DNA of 64,000 bases, taken from the NCBI GenBank assembly GCA_002897695.1, contig BDTG01000005.1:11987-75986 (forward strand), written 5' to 3'. This DNA is from a bacterium BMS3Abin14 (GTDB taxonomy: Bacteria; BMS3Abin14). The translations under genes were made by a program, and so were the position numbers. Below the pieces are notes generated by a model that worked only from the letters and a program-made list of their open reading frames with translations, made no database searches and was not told where the DNA came from. Shown here piece by piece: positions 1 through 7,735 of this stretch. Positions within the stretch are counted from its first letter, which is position 1; the number at the start of each line of letters is the position of its first letter.

Positions 1-383
1 TCGACGTCAACGGAGTTTTTTCCCGGCTGGGCCAGGGAATTGATGAGATTATCCATGGCGGTAAGAGTTCCCGGGTTTGAGGCAGCCCAAGCTGAAATAG
101 TCTTTCCCCCTAACAGAGCGTCGATGCTGTCCAGTTTGTCCTGGATGTCGATGTGGTCGTCGACACGGACGGTGGCGACCGGAAGCACCAGCTCAAGGCG
201 CTTACCCTTGGCAAGAAGCGCCGGGTTATAGTTCACGGCGGAAACACCCGAACCGCCGGCAACGTAAGCGCCCCCCATTCCCAGAGCACGCACGTCGGTA
301 TAGGGAAAGGGGAAGGCGTGGGCTGCGGATCCGGCACCGAGGACCAGGAGCACTGCCATCAGAAAAATGATATTCCTTTTCAT
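1..383 (-). CDS. Outer-membrane beta-barrel protein, TraF/PorV-like (C-terminus beyond window)
   Basis: The gene runs off the left edge; only about 127 N-terminal residues are visible. The first 23 residues form a signal peptide (MKRN, then a hydrophobic stretch ending in a small-residue AHA cleavage site). It is followed by ALGMGGAYVAGGSG and NYNPALLA, a block typical of the N-terminus of outer-membrane proteins annotated as conjugal transfer TraF-like or FadL/PorV-like barrels. The family assignment is from memory of that block; the function (export, uptake or secretion accessory) cannot be told from this piece. The ATG at 383 has a strong ribosome site (GGAGGA). It is divergent from the CBS-GGDEF gene, with about 245 bp between them. 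Confidence 0.75.
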   Translation of the reverse strand, partial: MKRNIIFLMAVLLVLGAGSAAHAFPFPYTDVRALGMGGAYVAGGSGVSAVNYNPALLAKGKRLELVLPVATVRVDDHIDIQDKLDSIDALLGGKTISAWAASNPGTLTAMDNLINSLAQPGKNSVDV

Positions 384-628
384 CGTGTTTTCCTCCTCCG
401 CAGCTTTCACGGCCGCCAGAATAACAGACCGTCCTGAATCTGTCCTTGACAAACAGAATAATTTCCCACTTTATGGGACCATAATTGTCACAATAACCTC
501 GAAAAAGGTACTTAAATCGGTCAAAACCGTCAACATGGAGACGACACTGCAAATAGCTTGCCTTTTTTTCCTTTCATTCCCAATTCCTTTCTCACACCGC
601 GATCTGTGTGGACCGTTTGGCGAGCGCC

Positions 629-1567
629 ATGCCTGTTAAGGGAGAATACCCGGTCCGGATTCGCAATGTCATGACCTCAAACGTAGCGGAGGTATCGCCG
701 GACACCCCTCTCTTCACCGTGTGCACAATGATGAGAGAAAGGAAAATATCCTGCGTTCTGGTCAGAGACGGCAAGAAGATCCTGGGGATCATCAGTGAAA
801 GGGACCTGGTACGGACCATCGCCATGAAAGGGGGAGACCTGAGGGGAAGCACGGCATCTGACAGCATGTCATCTCCCGTCGAAACGCTGACGACCGAGGT
901 AACTCTGGAGAATGCCGTACGGCTCATGAACGAGAAGGGATATCGACGATTCCCTATCCTGAACATGGACGGTGTCCTGACCGGCATCGTCACCCGGTCC
1001 GATGTGCTCCGGGCTTTCACGAGGGAGTTGGAGGTCGCGCACGAAGAGATGAAGGACCGCGCGATCAGAGATTATCTCACCGGCCTTTACAACAGGCGTT
1101 TTTTCATGGCTGTCATGGAAAAGGAGTTCTATCGATCAAAAAGATATGATGTTCCCCTTTCACTGATCCTTTTGGACATTGACGACTTCAAAAAATTCAA
1201 CGATCTTCATGGACACCAATATGGTGATCAGATTTTAAGGACCCTTTCGGAGATTTTAAAGCGGCTTTCCAGAACGTCGGATATCATCTCCAGGTTCGGC
1301 GGAGAGGAATTTACCATTATCGCTCCCAGTGCGGGATCGAAGCAGGCCGCTTTTTTCGCCGAAAGGCTGAGGGCCGCTCTTCATGAGGCAGGCATCACCG
1401 TTTCTATCGGGGTAATCTCCTTCCCCGAGGTGGATCTCAAATTTCCCGACGACCTGGTCAGAAGAGCGGACGCAGCAATGTACTACGCAAAGGAACACGG
1501 GAAGAACAGGGTCAAGGTCTGGGACTGTGATATGGAAAAAGTGGAAGCCCCCAGTTCAACATCATGA
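629..1567 (+). CDS. CBS-pair diguanylate cyclase (GGDEF)
   Basis: This is a soluble signalling protein with two CBS repeats in about residues 8-130 and a GGDEF domain in about 140-305. The active-site motif GGEEF lies at residues 224-228. The c-di-GMP product-inhibition site RxxD (RTSD, 215-218) sits exactly five residues before it. Both motifs are intact, so it should make c-di-GMP from two GTP and be product-inhibited. The CBS pair probably senses an adenosine ligand (known for CBS domains; inferred here). No membrane segment is present. The ATG at 629 is chosen because the following residues start the CBS fold; a GTG 21 bp upstream (608) is possible, and neither has a clear ribosome site. 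The next gene starts 26 bp after its stop. Confidence 0.9.
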   Translation: MPVKGEYPVRIRNVMTSNVAEVSPDTPLFTVCTMMRERKISCVLVRDGKKILGIISERDLVRTIAMKGGDLRGSTASDSMSSPVETLTTEVTLENAVRLMNEKGYRRFPILNMDGVLTGIVTRSDVLRAFTRELEVAHEEMKDRAIRDYLTGLYNRRFFMAVMEKEFYRSKRYDVPLSLILLDIDDFKKFNDLHGHQYGDQILRTLSEILKRLSRTSDIISRFGGEEFTIIAPSAGSKQAAFFAERLRAALHEAGITVSIGVISFPEVDLKFPDDLVRRADAAMYYAKEHGKNRVKVWDCDMEKVEAPSSTS

Positions 1568-1593
1568 TTACATAAGGAAAAGAGGTAAACGAA

Positions 1594-2376
1594 ATGGCAC
1601 ATGATGACAACGGACACACACTGGCGGTATTTGTCGACTTCGAGAATATAGCGCTCGGTTTCAAGGGAAAGATGAAGGGGAAGAAGTTCGACATCGAAAA
1701 GGTTGTGGAACGCCTGGTGGAGAAGGGAAAGATCGTCGTAAAGAAGGCCTATGCGGATTGGACACGCTATGCGGAGTACAAGCACAGCCTGCACGAGGCC
1801 GGGCTTGAACTCATCGAAATCCCCAAAAGACAGATGGTCGGCAAGAACTCAGCCGACATCCGCCTGGTAGTAGACGCGCTGGACCTGTCCTGGGCGAAGG
1901 AACATATCGACACGTTCGTCATCGTCTCGGGTGATTCCGATTTTTCGCCTCTCGTCTCGAAGCTCAAGGAGAACGGCAAGAGGGTCATAGGTTTGAGCCT
2001 GCAGGACTCCGCGTCCGCCCTTCTCACGGACAACTGCGATGAATTCATCTTTTACGAAGAGCTGGATAACCCCGTGGGAATCCCACCCAAACTTGAGGCG
2101 TCCATCCCCAAGCAGCGCAAGGAGGTCCTGCAGCTTCTGGCTGATTCCATCATCGCGCTGGTGAGGGAAAACAAGGAGATACTCTGGTCCTCAATGGTGA
2201 AGGAGACCATGAAACGGAAGAAGCCGGCTTTTTCCGAGTCCACCTACGGGTACCGGACATTTTCCGAACTGCTTGAGGACGCCGAAAGGCACGGGCTTAT
2301 CAAGCTCAGGACGGACGAGAGGAGCGGGTCTTACATCGTGGTGGGCTTCGGAAAGGAACAGGCCGCGAACCGGTAA
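1594..2376 (+). CDS. NYN-domain (PIN-like) RNase-type protein with C-terminal LOTUS/OST-HTH-like domain
   Basis: The protein has 260 residues. The N-terminal 160 are a NYN/LabA (DUF88) fold: FVDFENIA at residues 12-19, a central DIRLVVDALD and VSGDSDFSPLV give the acidic metal-binding residues expected of a PIN-like nuclease. The C-terminal 90 residues resemble the winged OST-HTH/LOTUS RNA-binding module found in many bacterial NYN proteins. It probably binds or cuts RNA; the substrate is unknown. The spacing of 26 bp to the CBS-GGDEF gene suggests co-transcription. It converges with the aldehyde oxidoreductase gene with a single base between the stop codons, so no terminator separates them. 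Confidence 0.85.
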   Translation: MAHDDNGHTLAVFVDFENIALGFKGKMKGKKFDIEKVVERLVEKGKIVVKKAYADWTRYAEYKHSLHEAGLELIEIPKRQMVGKNSADIRLVVDALDLSWAKEHIDTFVIVSGDSDFSPLVSKLKENGKRVIGLSLQDSASALLTDNCDEFIFYEELDNPVGIPPKLEASIPKQRKEVLQLLADSIIALVRENKEILWSSMVKETMKRKKPAFSESTYGYRTFSELLEDAERHGLIKLRTDERSGSYIVVGFGKEQAANR

Positions 2377-2377
2377 C

Positions 2378-4189
2378 CTACAGGGACAATGGCGGGATTC
2401 CTTCCTCGCTCCATCCCCTCTGCTTATAGTAGAGATCCAGGATCTCCTCGTACTCCTCCCTGGACACTACGCTCCCTTTTCTGGGCCCTGACGGTACAGG
2501 GTCATCAAATGTGCGCCTGGGCGGATAGTCGTCCTTGCGGCCGATCCCCAAGCGGACGTTGATGGCCCGGGTAAGATCGAAGATATGGTTGGAACACCGG
2601 GCCAGTTCCTCCATGGACCTCTCCACCCCGGTGACGGCCTTATAGAACCTCTGATAATACTCCTCGGGAAAACCAAGCTCGATCCATGGAAGACGACAGA
2701 CCCCCAGCATGTCGAAAAGGGGCCGGATTGTCTGATGGTAGATGACGAGATCCGCCTTTTCCGAAAGACTCCAGCCGATGCCGTTCTCAAGTTCGGAGGC
2801 GACCGTCCACGATCTGGTGTGATGCGCGCCTATATCCGAGGTCCCATATCCCAGCGCCATGGAGACGGCCGCCCTGGAATCGTAGGCCGACTGTTCAAGC
2901 CCCTTGACGTGGGACAGGATCCCGTCCAGCCCCGGCCACCTGGCAATAATGGCCTTCGCCCCTCCAGCGAGGGTGTCGCCGACGCCGTCACGACGCGCTA
3001 TTTTTTCAATGAGCTGCAGGATCGTCTCCTCATCGCCCCAGGACAGCAGCATGCCGTCAAGATCTTCCTGCGTAACAACACCCTTTTCCTGGCCCTCGAT
3101 CATGGCGCCTACAATAGACCCCGATGAAATCGTGTCCAGCCCCAGGTCGTCGCAGAGGGAATTTGCCTTCAGAATGCAGGCGAAGTTGGAGACCCCCAGG
3201 TTGCTCCCGAGCATGGCGGCGGACTCATACTCCGGTCCCTCGGTCACCGTGCCCCGGTATTTTCCCTCCTTGACCAGGCAGACATTTCCGCATGACATTG
3301 AGCATCCAAAGCATGCCGTGTCGCCGATCTTGTAGCGGTCCTCCATGACGTAGCCGTTCATCCTGTCGGCACGATCAAAGGAGGTCTCCTGGAAATTCCT
3401 CGTGGGCAGGATTCCCATGGAGTTGGCATAATCGATCACCGACATGAGCCCCTGCTGCTGCCAGAACCGGAAAAGCCCATGGGATTTTAATAGATCGTAG
3501 CCCTCGCGGGACACCTCAACCAGAGCGCCCAGATCATGAACGGGCAGGTCCCTGGAACCGCGGACAGCAATGGCCTTCACGTTTTTCGACCCCATCACCG
3601 CGCCGATGCCTATACGACCGGCATTTCTGCTCCAGTCGGCATTTACGCAGGAGAATACGGCCCTGTTCTCCCCGGCCACGCCTATGGAGGCGATTTTCAT
3701 GTCCTCGTCACCAGTCACCCCGCGGACCAGAGCTTCCGTCTCGATGGTGGTCCTTCCCCTGGCCTCGGGGATGGGGATGATCCTGACACGATCGTCCTCG
3801 ATGGTAAGGGCCGAAAGTTCAGGGGCACGGCCCCGAAGCACTACCGCATCGTAACCCGCCTGGCGCAACTCCACGCCGAAAACGCCTCCCATGCTGCTGT
3901 CGCCATAGATCCCGGTCGCCGGAGAAAGGGTGATAAAGGAGTTCTTTCCCGAGGCGGGCAGATACAGACCTGTGAAGGGACCTGGGGCTATTACAAGGAT
4001 GTTTTCCGGCCCAAGGGGATCAATCCGGTTTCCATGTTTTTTCACGTTGTCGGCAACAAGACGAGCGCCAAATCCGCGGCCGCCGATGTACTGAAGAGCG
4101 AAATCCTCATCGAAGGAACGGACGGACGATTCGCCACGGGAAAGATCAACCTCCAGAATTTTAAAAAAATACCCGCCCTTAAGTTTCAT
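2378..4189 (-). CDS. aor: Tungsten-containing aldehyde:ferredoxin oxidoreductase
   Basis: The 603-residue product matches the AOR family in length and order: N-terminal pterin-binding domain (YIGGRGFGARL near residue 35), the SRNAGR/GSKNVKAI region, and a C-terminal cofactor domain. The [4Fe-4S] cluster ligands are visible as CxxCxxxC (C293, C296, C300), and a later LGVC supplies the usual fourth cysteine. The enzyme oxidises aldehydes to acids and reduces ferredoxin. The start at 4189 overlaps the upstream ferredoxin stop by 11 bp, which implies translational coupling. An ATG 51 bp further upstream would put a non-conserved tail in front and lies inside the ferredoxin gene. Which aldehyde is used cannot be told. 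Confidence 0.95.
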   Translation of the reverse strand: MKLKGGYFFKILEVDLSRGESSVRSFDEDFALQYIGGRGFGARLVADNVKKHGNRIDPLGPENILVIAPGPFTGLYLPASGKNSFITLSPATGIYGDSSMGGVFGVELRQAGYDAVVLRGRAPELSALTIEDDRVRIIPIPEARGRTTIETEALVRGVTGDEDMKIASIGVAGENRAVFSCVNADWSRNAGRIGIGAVMGSKNVKAIAVRGSRDLPVHDLGALVEVSREGYDLLKSHGLFRFWQQQGLMSVIDYANSMGILPTRNFQETSFDRADRMNGYVMEDRYKIGDTACFGCSMSCGNVCLVKEGKYRGTVTEGPEYESAAMLGSNLGVSNFACILKANSLCDDLGLDTISSGSIVGAMIEGQEKGVVTQEDLDGMLLSWGDEETILQLIEKIARRDGVGDTLAGGAKAIIARWPGLDGILSHVKGLEQSAYDSRAAVSMALGYGTSDIGAHHTRSWTVASELENGIGWSLSEKADLVIYHQTIRPLFDMLGVCRLPWIELGFPEEYYQRFYKAVTGVERSMEELARCSNHIFDLTRAINVRLGIGRKDDYPPRRTFDDPVPSGPRKGSVVSREEYEEILDLYYKQRGWSEEGIPPLSL

Positions 4190-4712
4190 CCTTTTTGCCC
4201 TTCTCTTTTGTGTAATGAAGGATCTTCTTCTGACCTCCATCCATATACTCCACCTTGCTCATCCTGGCGTAATGCTTTGCTGTGGAGAGCCTGTGCGCCT
4301 GGCCCATAATATGCCTGGGATGGAACTTCAACGCCTCCTTGGGACAGGCCTCCACACACAACGGCGCACCATCACAGAGGTCGCATTTAAGGGGCCGATC
4401 CAGATCCTCGTGCAGAAACATGGCGCCGAATGGACAGGCAGTAATACACTGATTGCACGAGATGCACCTTTCCTCGTCCAGGCGCACAACACCATCCTCC
4501 CGATAGATGGCGTGGGTCGGGCAGCTCTCGCCGCACTTGGGCACTCCACACTGCCTGCACACAATAGGCATTCGTATAACAGGATGTGGATAGAGGACCA
4601 TGACCCTCATCCTGCTTTTTTTGGGATTATTGACGCCCTCCCGCCCGACGCTGCAAGCGAGTTCACAGACCTTGCATCCCGAACATCTCTCAGGAATAAC
4701 CGTCAACTGCAT
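4179..4712 (-). CDS. Four-cluster ferredoxin-type electron-transfer subunit of the AOR
   Basis: The 177-residue iron-sulfur protein is of the HycB/DmsB type. Four cysteine groups are visible: CSGCKVCELAC near the N-terminus, CRQCGVPKCGESCP, CISCNQCITACP and CDLCDGAPLCVEACP. This is the usual arrangement for four [4Fe-4S] clusters. It is the first gene of a two-gene operon with the aldehyde oxidoreductase, so it most likely accepts electrons from that enzyme. No twin-arginine signal is present, so it should be cytoplasmic. The upstream 300 bp carries a heptamer-periodic repeat tract and no other gene on this strand. Confidence 0.93.
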   Translation of the reverse strand: MQLTVIPERCSGCKVCELACSVGREGVNNPKKSRMRVMVLYPHPVIRMPIVCRQCGVPKCGESCPTHAIYREDGVVRLDEERCISCNQCITACPFGAMFLHEDLDRPLKCDLCDGAPLCVEACPKEALKFHPRHIMGQAHRLSTAKHYARMSKVEYMDGGQKKILHYTKEKGKKDET

Positions 4713-4802
4713 GAAGACCTCCGTTAACTGGGATAGTTTGATGTTGACGGCCTCCTATGTAGCAAAATCATCTCTTTATTGCCAGCGGGAACAGTCAAAG
4801 AA

Positions 4803-4851
4803 AGTTTGGAAGAGAAAGTTTGGGAGTTTGAGGTCTGAGGTTTGAAGTTGA
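4803..4851. repeat. Heptamer-periodic intergenic tract (AGTTTGG-type)
   Basis: Seven consecutive 7-base units such as AGTTTGG, AAGAGAA, AGTTTGG, GAGTTTG, AGGTCTG, AGGTTTG and AAGTTGA lie in the gap between the ferredoxin gene and the selenoprotein gene. Units are degenerate, but the 7-base period holds. Nothing else was recognised in 4713-5000 apart from the ribosome site of the next gene. Confidence 0.6.
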
Positions 4852-5011
4852 AACCCAGGCATAAGGAACCAAATTGATGCCCACTGTTATCTCCGAGGTC
4901 GCTTTACGGAGGAGACAGCTCGCGATGACATCCTTTTGGTTTCAGCGGTTCAAAAAGGACTATTATGAAAATTCCTTTGCTGGTAAGATTTACGAGTAAG
5001 GGGGAAAAATT

Positions 5012-5236
5012 ATGGGCGATAAAATCCTGATCTACGGAAAATCCACGTGACCTTACACTAATGAGGCCCGTGAGGCCTACAGGGCGAAAGGTGTGAAGGT
5101 GGACTACCGTGATGTAAAGTCCAATCCCGTGTTTCTCGATGAGATGCTGGAGATTGGAGACGGGAACAGGAGAGTTCCCGTCATTGTTGACCATGGAAAG
5201 GTTACCGTCGGCTACGGCGGCACCTGAGGGGTCTAG
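5012..5236 (+). CDS. Selenoprotein with two in-frame UGA codons (UXX-star type, glutaredoxin-like)
   Basis: A standard translation misses this gene. Reading from ATG 5012, the frame is open for 74 codons if UGA at 5048-5050 and 5225-5227 are read as selenocysteine; it ends at TAG 5234. The start has a good ribosome site (AGGGGG, 7 bases upstream). The protein begins MGDKILIYGKST-U13-PYT, a thioredoxin/glutaredoxin-like beta strand followed by UPYT in place of CPYC. It continues with a helix, RVPVIV (the cis-Pro region) and GYGGT-U72-GV-stop. A C-terminal Sec followed by two residues and the stop is what gives the UXX-star selenoprotein families their name (from memory). A hairpin follows each UGA at the distance expected for a bacterial SECIS. 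Probable role: thiol/selenol redox chemistry in the cytoplasm; the partner is unknown. SelA, SelB, SelC and SelD must be encoded elsewhere. Confidence 0.85.
5064..5078 (+). promoter_or_regulatory. Candidate bacterial SECIS hairpin for the first UGA
   Basis: AGGCC (5064-5068), loop CGTGA, GGCCT (5074-5078) form a perfect 5-bp stem. The apical loop begins 18 bases after the UGA at 5048-5050 and contains G residues, which fits the spacing and loop rule for SelB-binding elements in bacteria. It lies inside the coding sequence, as expected. Confidence 0.6.
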
Positions 5237-5238
5237 AT

Positions 5239-5256
5239 AACCGGCGGACGCCGGTT
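5239..5256 (+). promoter_or_regulatory. Candidate bacterial SECIS hairpin for the second UGA
   Basis: AACCGGC (5239-5245), loop GGAC, GCCGGTT (5250-5256) is a perfect 7-bp stem. The loop begins 18 bases after the UGA at 5225-5227 and starts with GG. Because the TAG stop is only three codons after that UGA, the hairpin lies in the 3' untranslated region. It could also act as a weak convergent transcription barrier for the minus-strand gene ending at 5260, although no T-run follows it. Confidence 0.6.
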
Positions 5257-5259
5257 CAA

Positions 5260-5871
5260 CTACCGCTCCTGAGCACTGACGGGCGGCGCCAGGAGCGACT
5301 CCACGGGCTCCGATCCCATATTCCGCACCAGCACAAAACTCTTTATCAGGCTTTTGTTCACCGCCAGAAAGGAGTGGATGAGCTTCGCTTGGTCGAACAC
5401 CTCGCTTATGCCCGGGTCGATAAGGGCATCTAGCTTCTCCGTGGTATTCCAATCCGTGAGGACTCCCATGAAATCATGGCGCTGGGCAGGGACCAGCGCT
5501 CTTTCCAGACACATTTCAACGTCCTCGGCGATCTTCTTGACGGCAACAACGCCTGAAATCTTCTCCAGCGTCACCAGTTCCATGGAAACGTAAAGGTTGA
5601 CCTGGCTTCGCCTCTCGTATCTGGCTCTTTCCGACTTGGTACTGCGGGGACACACGTAATCCCTTACTCCTACGATGAAATCCTTGTTCACGTGATGTCC
5701 ATCCACCGTTTTCAGGATTTTGGATGGTCCGTTCAGGATTCTTATCAGTCCCTCTCCCTCGATCTTGGCGTGAAGAACCTTCCGGCGGTATCGTTTGATC
5801 TCCTCGTAGCCGAATACACCCATGGGATATTCGGGGAAGATGGAAATATATTTCGTGGACTCAGTGGGCAT
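5260..5871 (-). CDS. Conserved-looking protein of unknown function
   Basis: The product has 203 residues from an ATG at 5871, which lies 5 bases after the stop of the upstream membrane-protein gene; GGATC of that gene's end can serve as ribosome site. There is no signal peptide or membrane segment. The sequence alternates charged and hydrophobic residues and contains GVRDYVCPRSTKSERARYER followed by a possible coiled region. I do not recognise a family. It is probably co-transcribed with the upstream four-TM protein. A longer frame up to 5961 exists but would overlap that gene by 85 bp. Confidence 0.65.
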   Translation of the reverse strand: MPTESTKYISIFPEYPMGVFGYEEIKRYRRKVLHAKIEGEGLIRILNGPSKILKTVDGHHVNKDFIVGVRDYVCPRSTKSERARYERRSQVNLYVSMELVTLEKISGVVAVKKIAEDVEMCLERALVPAQRHDFMGVLTDWNTTEKLDALIDPGISEVFDQAKLIHSFLAVNKSLIKSFVLVRNMGSEPVESLLAPPVSAQER

Positions 5872-5876
5872 AAAGG

Positions 5877-6248
5877 TCAGATCCAGGCGAAAACCGCCGC
5901 TCCGGTGACTACGAAAATCAGCCCCCACAACCTCAGCCCCATCTCGGAGATACCCAACCATGTGGCGATCAGCGCCCGGACCGTCTGCTCGTTACCCACC
6001 AGGAAGAAGACCCCTTTTCCGACAATCAGGATGCCAATGATAAAAAGAAACCACACCACACCGCTCCAGAACGAGGCGACTGTCAACAAAACGCCGAAAA
6101 GGGCGATGGAACCTCCCCATACCTTCAGGTTGGCCTCAGCGGCAAACCATTGAAGAAAATCCCTTACCTTTTCAGTGTGGAGAACCATGGCACTGCCAAT
6201 GGCAATCCAGAGAACCGATACGATAAAAAGAAACCACACCATTTCCAT
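5877..6248 (-). CDS. Small integral membrane protein, four predicted TM segments
   Basis: The 123-residue protein has hydrophobic stretches at about residues 3-24, 43-62, 64-82 and 101-122, with short polar connections (HTEKVRDFLQWFAAEANLKVWGG; NEQTVRAL). The pattern resembles small DUF2065-like membrane proteins, but the family is not certain. It is first in a probable two-gene unit with the unknown gene ending at 5260. Its 5' flank carries a copy of the TCGTAAAAAGTCC repeat. Confidence 0.7.
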   Translation of the reverse strand: MEMVWFLFIVSVLWIAIGSAMVLHTEKVRDFLQWFAAEANLKVWGGSIALFGVLLTVASFWSGVVWFLFIIGILIVGKGVFFLVGNEQTVRALIATWLGISEMGLRLWGLIFVVTGAAVFAWI

Positions 6249-6296
6249 ACCCCCCTGTTCGCTGACCGCTGTGTGAGGACATCAGTAGCCACAGGC

Positions 6297-6333
6297 CCGT
6301 ACAACGTCCACTCACGGCTTTTTACGAAATCCT
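6297..6333. repeat. Dispersed TCGTAAAAAGTCC palindromic repeat, degenerate copy
   Basis: GTCCACTCACGGCTTTTTACGA gives the right arm and centre of the family, in the spacer between two minus-strand genes. The left arm is decayed. The better copies are at 31698 and 63214. Confidence 0.55.
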
Positions 6334-7385
6334 TATTCTCTGAATTCAAAATCAGTGACGTCAATCCACGGAGCATTTCCCTCGGCACTGAACACCTGCC
6401 CATAAATGGTCAGGATGGCCCCTTTTCTGGCCAGCTGGATTTTTTTGGACAGTTCCGCGTTCTCCCGCGGGGTGAACAACCGCCAGAGGACGTAATCGTT
6501 GGATTCGACCTGAAAATTGACATAGTCTACCGAATTTCTGGGGCTTTCAAAACCCGCCGTTTTCTTTCCGACACTGGTACCCTCCAGGTAGATGGGCAAC
6601 ACGCTGTGCAGATAAGCGTAGAACTTCACTTTCTTCCCTACCAGGTTACGTGCATCAACCGCCAGATGTTCTACCGATACTTCTTCAAACTGGGAAAGCA
6701 GTTCCCGCATCCGCGCCTTCGCATCACTCACATGGAGATTGTCGGGGTACCGACTGATGAACTCGCGATATCCACTCAGCTTGTCCGCGGACTTATAGGT
6801 GATGAAGATAACATAATCCCTTCTTTCAAGAGCTCTCTGGAAATAATAGTTGTCGGGATGCTTTCTCATGAATTCCTCGAAAGCCTCGGCGGTACCTCTC
6901 AGCTTGTAGGGCCTGAAAACAATTCCGTCGGCTATCCGCTCCGCCTCCGGCCGCAGCTCACTTTCGGGGTTATCGGACACAAATTTGCGAAAAGCCTCCT
7001 CCGAACCCGCTAACGTCGCCTTTATCATGGCCCCGTATTCAGGCAGGTTGCTGAATATGAGAATCGCCCCGGTTTCCCTGATCCTGTTCACAACGTCCAT
7101 GGAAAGCGGTTCGCTGTAGATCTGGTCGGAATAAACATTCTTTACCTTGATTCGGACAACCGGGTCGCCCTTCTCACTGAACACGTAAAGTGTTTCGCCC
7201 TCCTCGATATTTTTAAGGGAATTGCTTTCCCTGCTGATCTTGACAACAGGGGACACGGACCCGAGGAGCGCACCACCTCGGACAATCTCCGCACCGGCAT
7301 TAACGCTCCAGGCGAGGCTAAAGACCAGGCTTAGAAGAATGGCTTGGCCTGTGTATTTTCTCATCTGTTTCGTCGCACTATTCAT
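6333..7385 (-). CDS. Exported protein with TPR-like repeats, unknown function
   Basis: The 350-residue protein has a signal peptide in the first 32 residues (KYTGQAILLSLVF core, cleaved near NAGAE). Residues about 40-110 look like a small beta domain (GETLYVFSEKGDPVVRIKV). Residues about 120-240 contain three similar helical units with the pattern F..F....P(D/E)N.....A..R, suggestive of TPR/BamD-like repeats. The C-terminal 110 residues form a second beta-rich domain (GKKVKFYAYLHSVLPIYLEG and AILTIYGQV). I cannot name the family. It is likely periplasmic and stands alone, about 40 bp downstream of the Smr gene. Confidence 0.75.
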   Translation of the reverse strand: MNSATKQMRKYTGQAILLSLVFSLAWSVNAGAEIVRGGALLGSVSPVVKISRESNSLKNIEEGETLYVFSEKGDPVVRIKVKNVYSDQIYSEPLSMDVVNRIRETGAILIFSNLPEYGAMIKATLAGSEEAFRKFVSDNPESELRPEAERIADGIVFRPYKLRGTAEAFEEFMRKHPDNYYFQRALERRDYVIFITYKSADKLSGYREFISRYPDNLHVSDAKARMRELLSQFEEVSVEHLAVDARNLVGKKVKFYAYLHSVLPIYLEGTSVGKKTAGFESPRNSVDYVNFQVESNDYVLWRLFTPRENAELSKKIQLARKGAILTIYGQVFSAEGNAPWIDVTDFEFRE

Positions 7386-7426
7386 TTTTCACCACATGAT
7401 ACCCAAGAACACCGGGTCCAACAAGC

Positions 7427-7735
7427 TCATTTGACCAGATCCACCACAGTTGCGCCCCATCCCCCGCCTGATTCTTCCGAATTCCCGAAACTCTTCACCT
7501 CCGGCATGCCGGCCAGGCGCTTCCGGACGGTATCTCTGAGTACCCCCTGACCCTTACCATGGATGATCCTTATCTCGAATATTCCCTGTTTCCTGCAGGC
7601 ACTGATATATTCCGCAACAATGCTGCTCACATCGCACGGTTTAAATGAATGGAGATCGATGACACCGTCAACCGGAACCCTCGTGACACCGGGAAATTCT
7701 TCCTTTCCGTTGAGTGTTTTAATATCCTCAGGCAA
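7427..7735 (-). CDS. Smr-domain protein
   Basis: The core has the Smr signature: DLHSFKP near the N-terminal side, RIIHGKGQGVLRDTVRKRL in the centre, and a C-terminal GGWGATVVDLV strand. Small Smr proteins are MutS2-related DNA/RNA endonuclease or RNA-binding domains; which activity this one has is unknown. I prefer the TTG at 7735: it overlaps the stop of the PP-loop gene by 8 bp and has GGAGAGG seven bases upstream. An ATG at 7798 would add 21 basic residues lying wholly in the upstream gene. Confidence 0.8.
   Translation of the reverse strand: MPEDIKTLNGKEEFPGVTRVPVDGVIDLHSFKPCDVSSIVAEYISACRKQGIFEIRIIHGKGQGVLRDTVRKRLAGMPEVKSFGNSEESGGGWGATVVDLVK

Noticed and set aside
4923-5030. Small ORF (35 codons) with a GGAGGAG ribosome site before the selenoprotein
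   Set aside because: It overlaps the selenoprotein start in another frame and has no recognisable feature; it might be a leader, but there is no further support.
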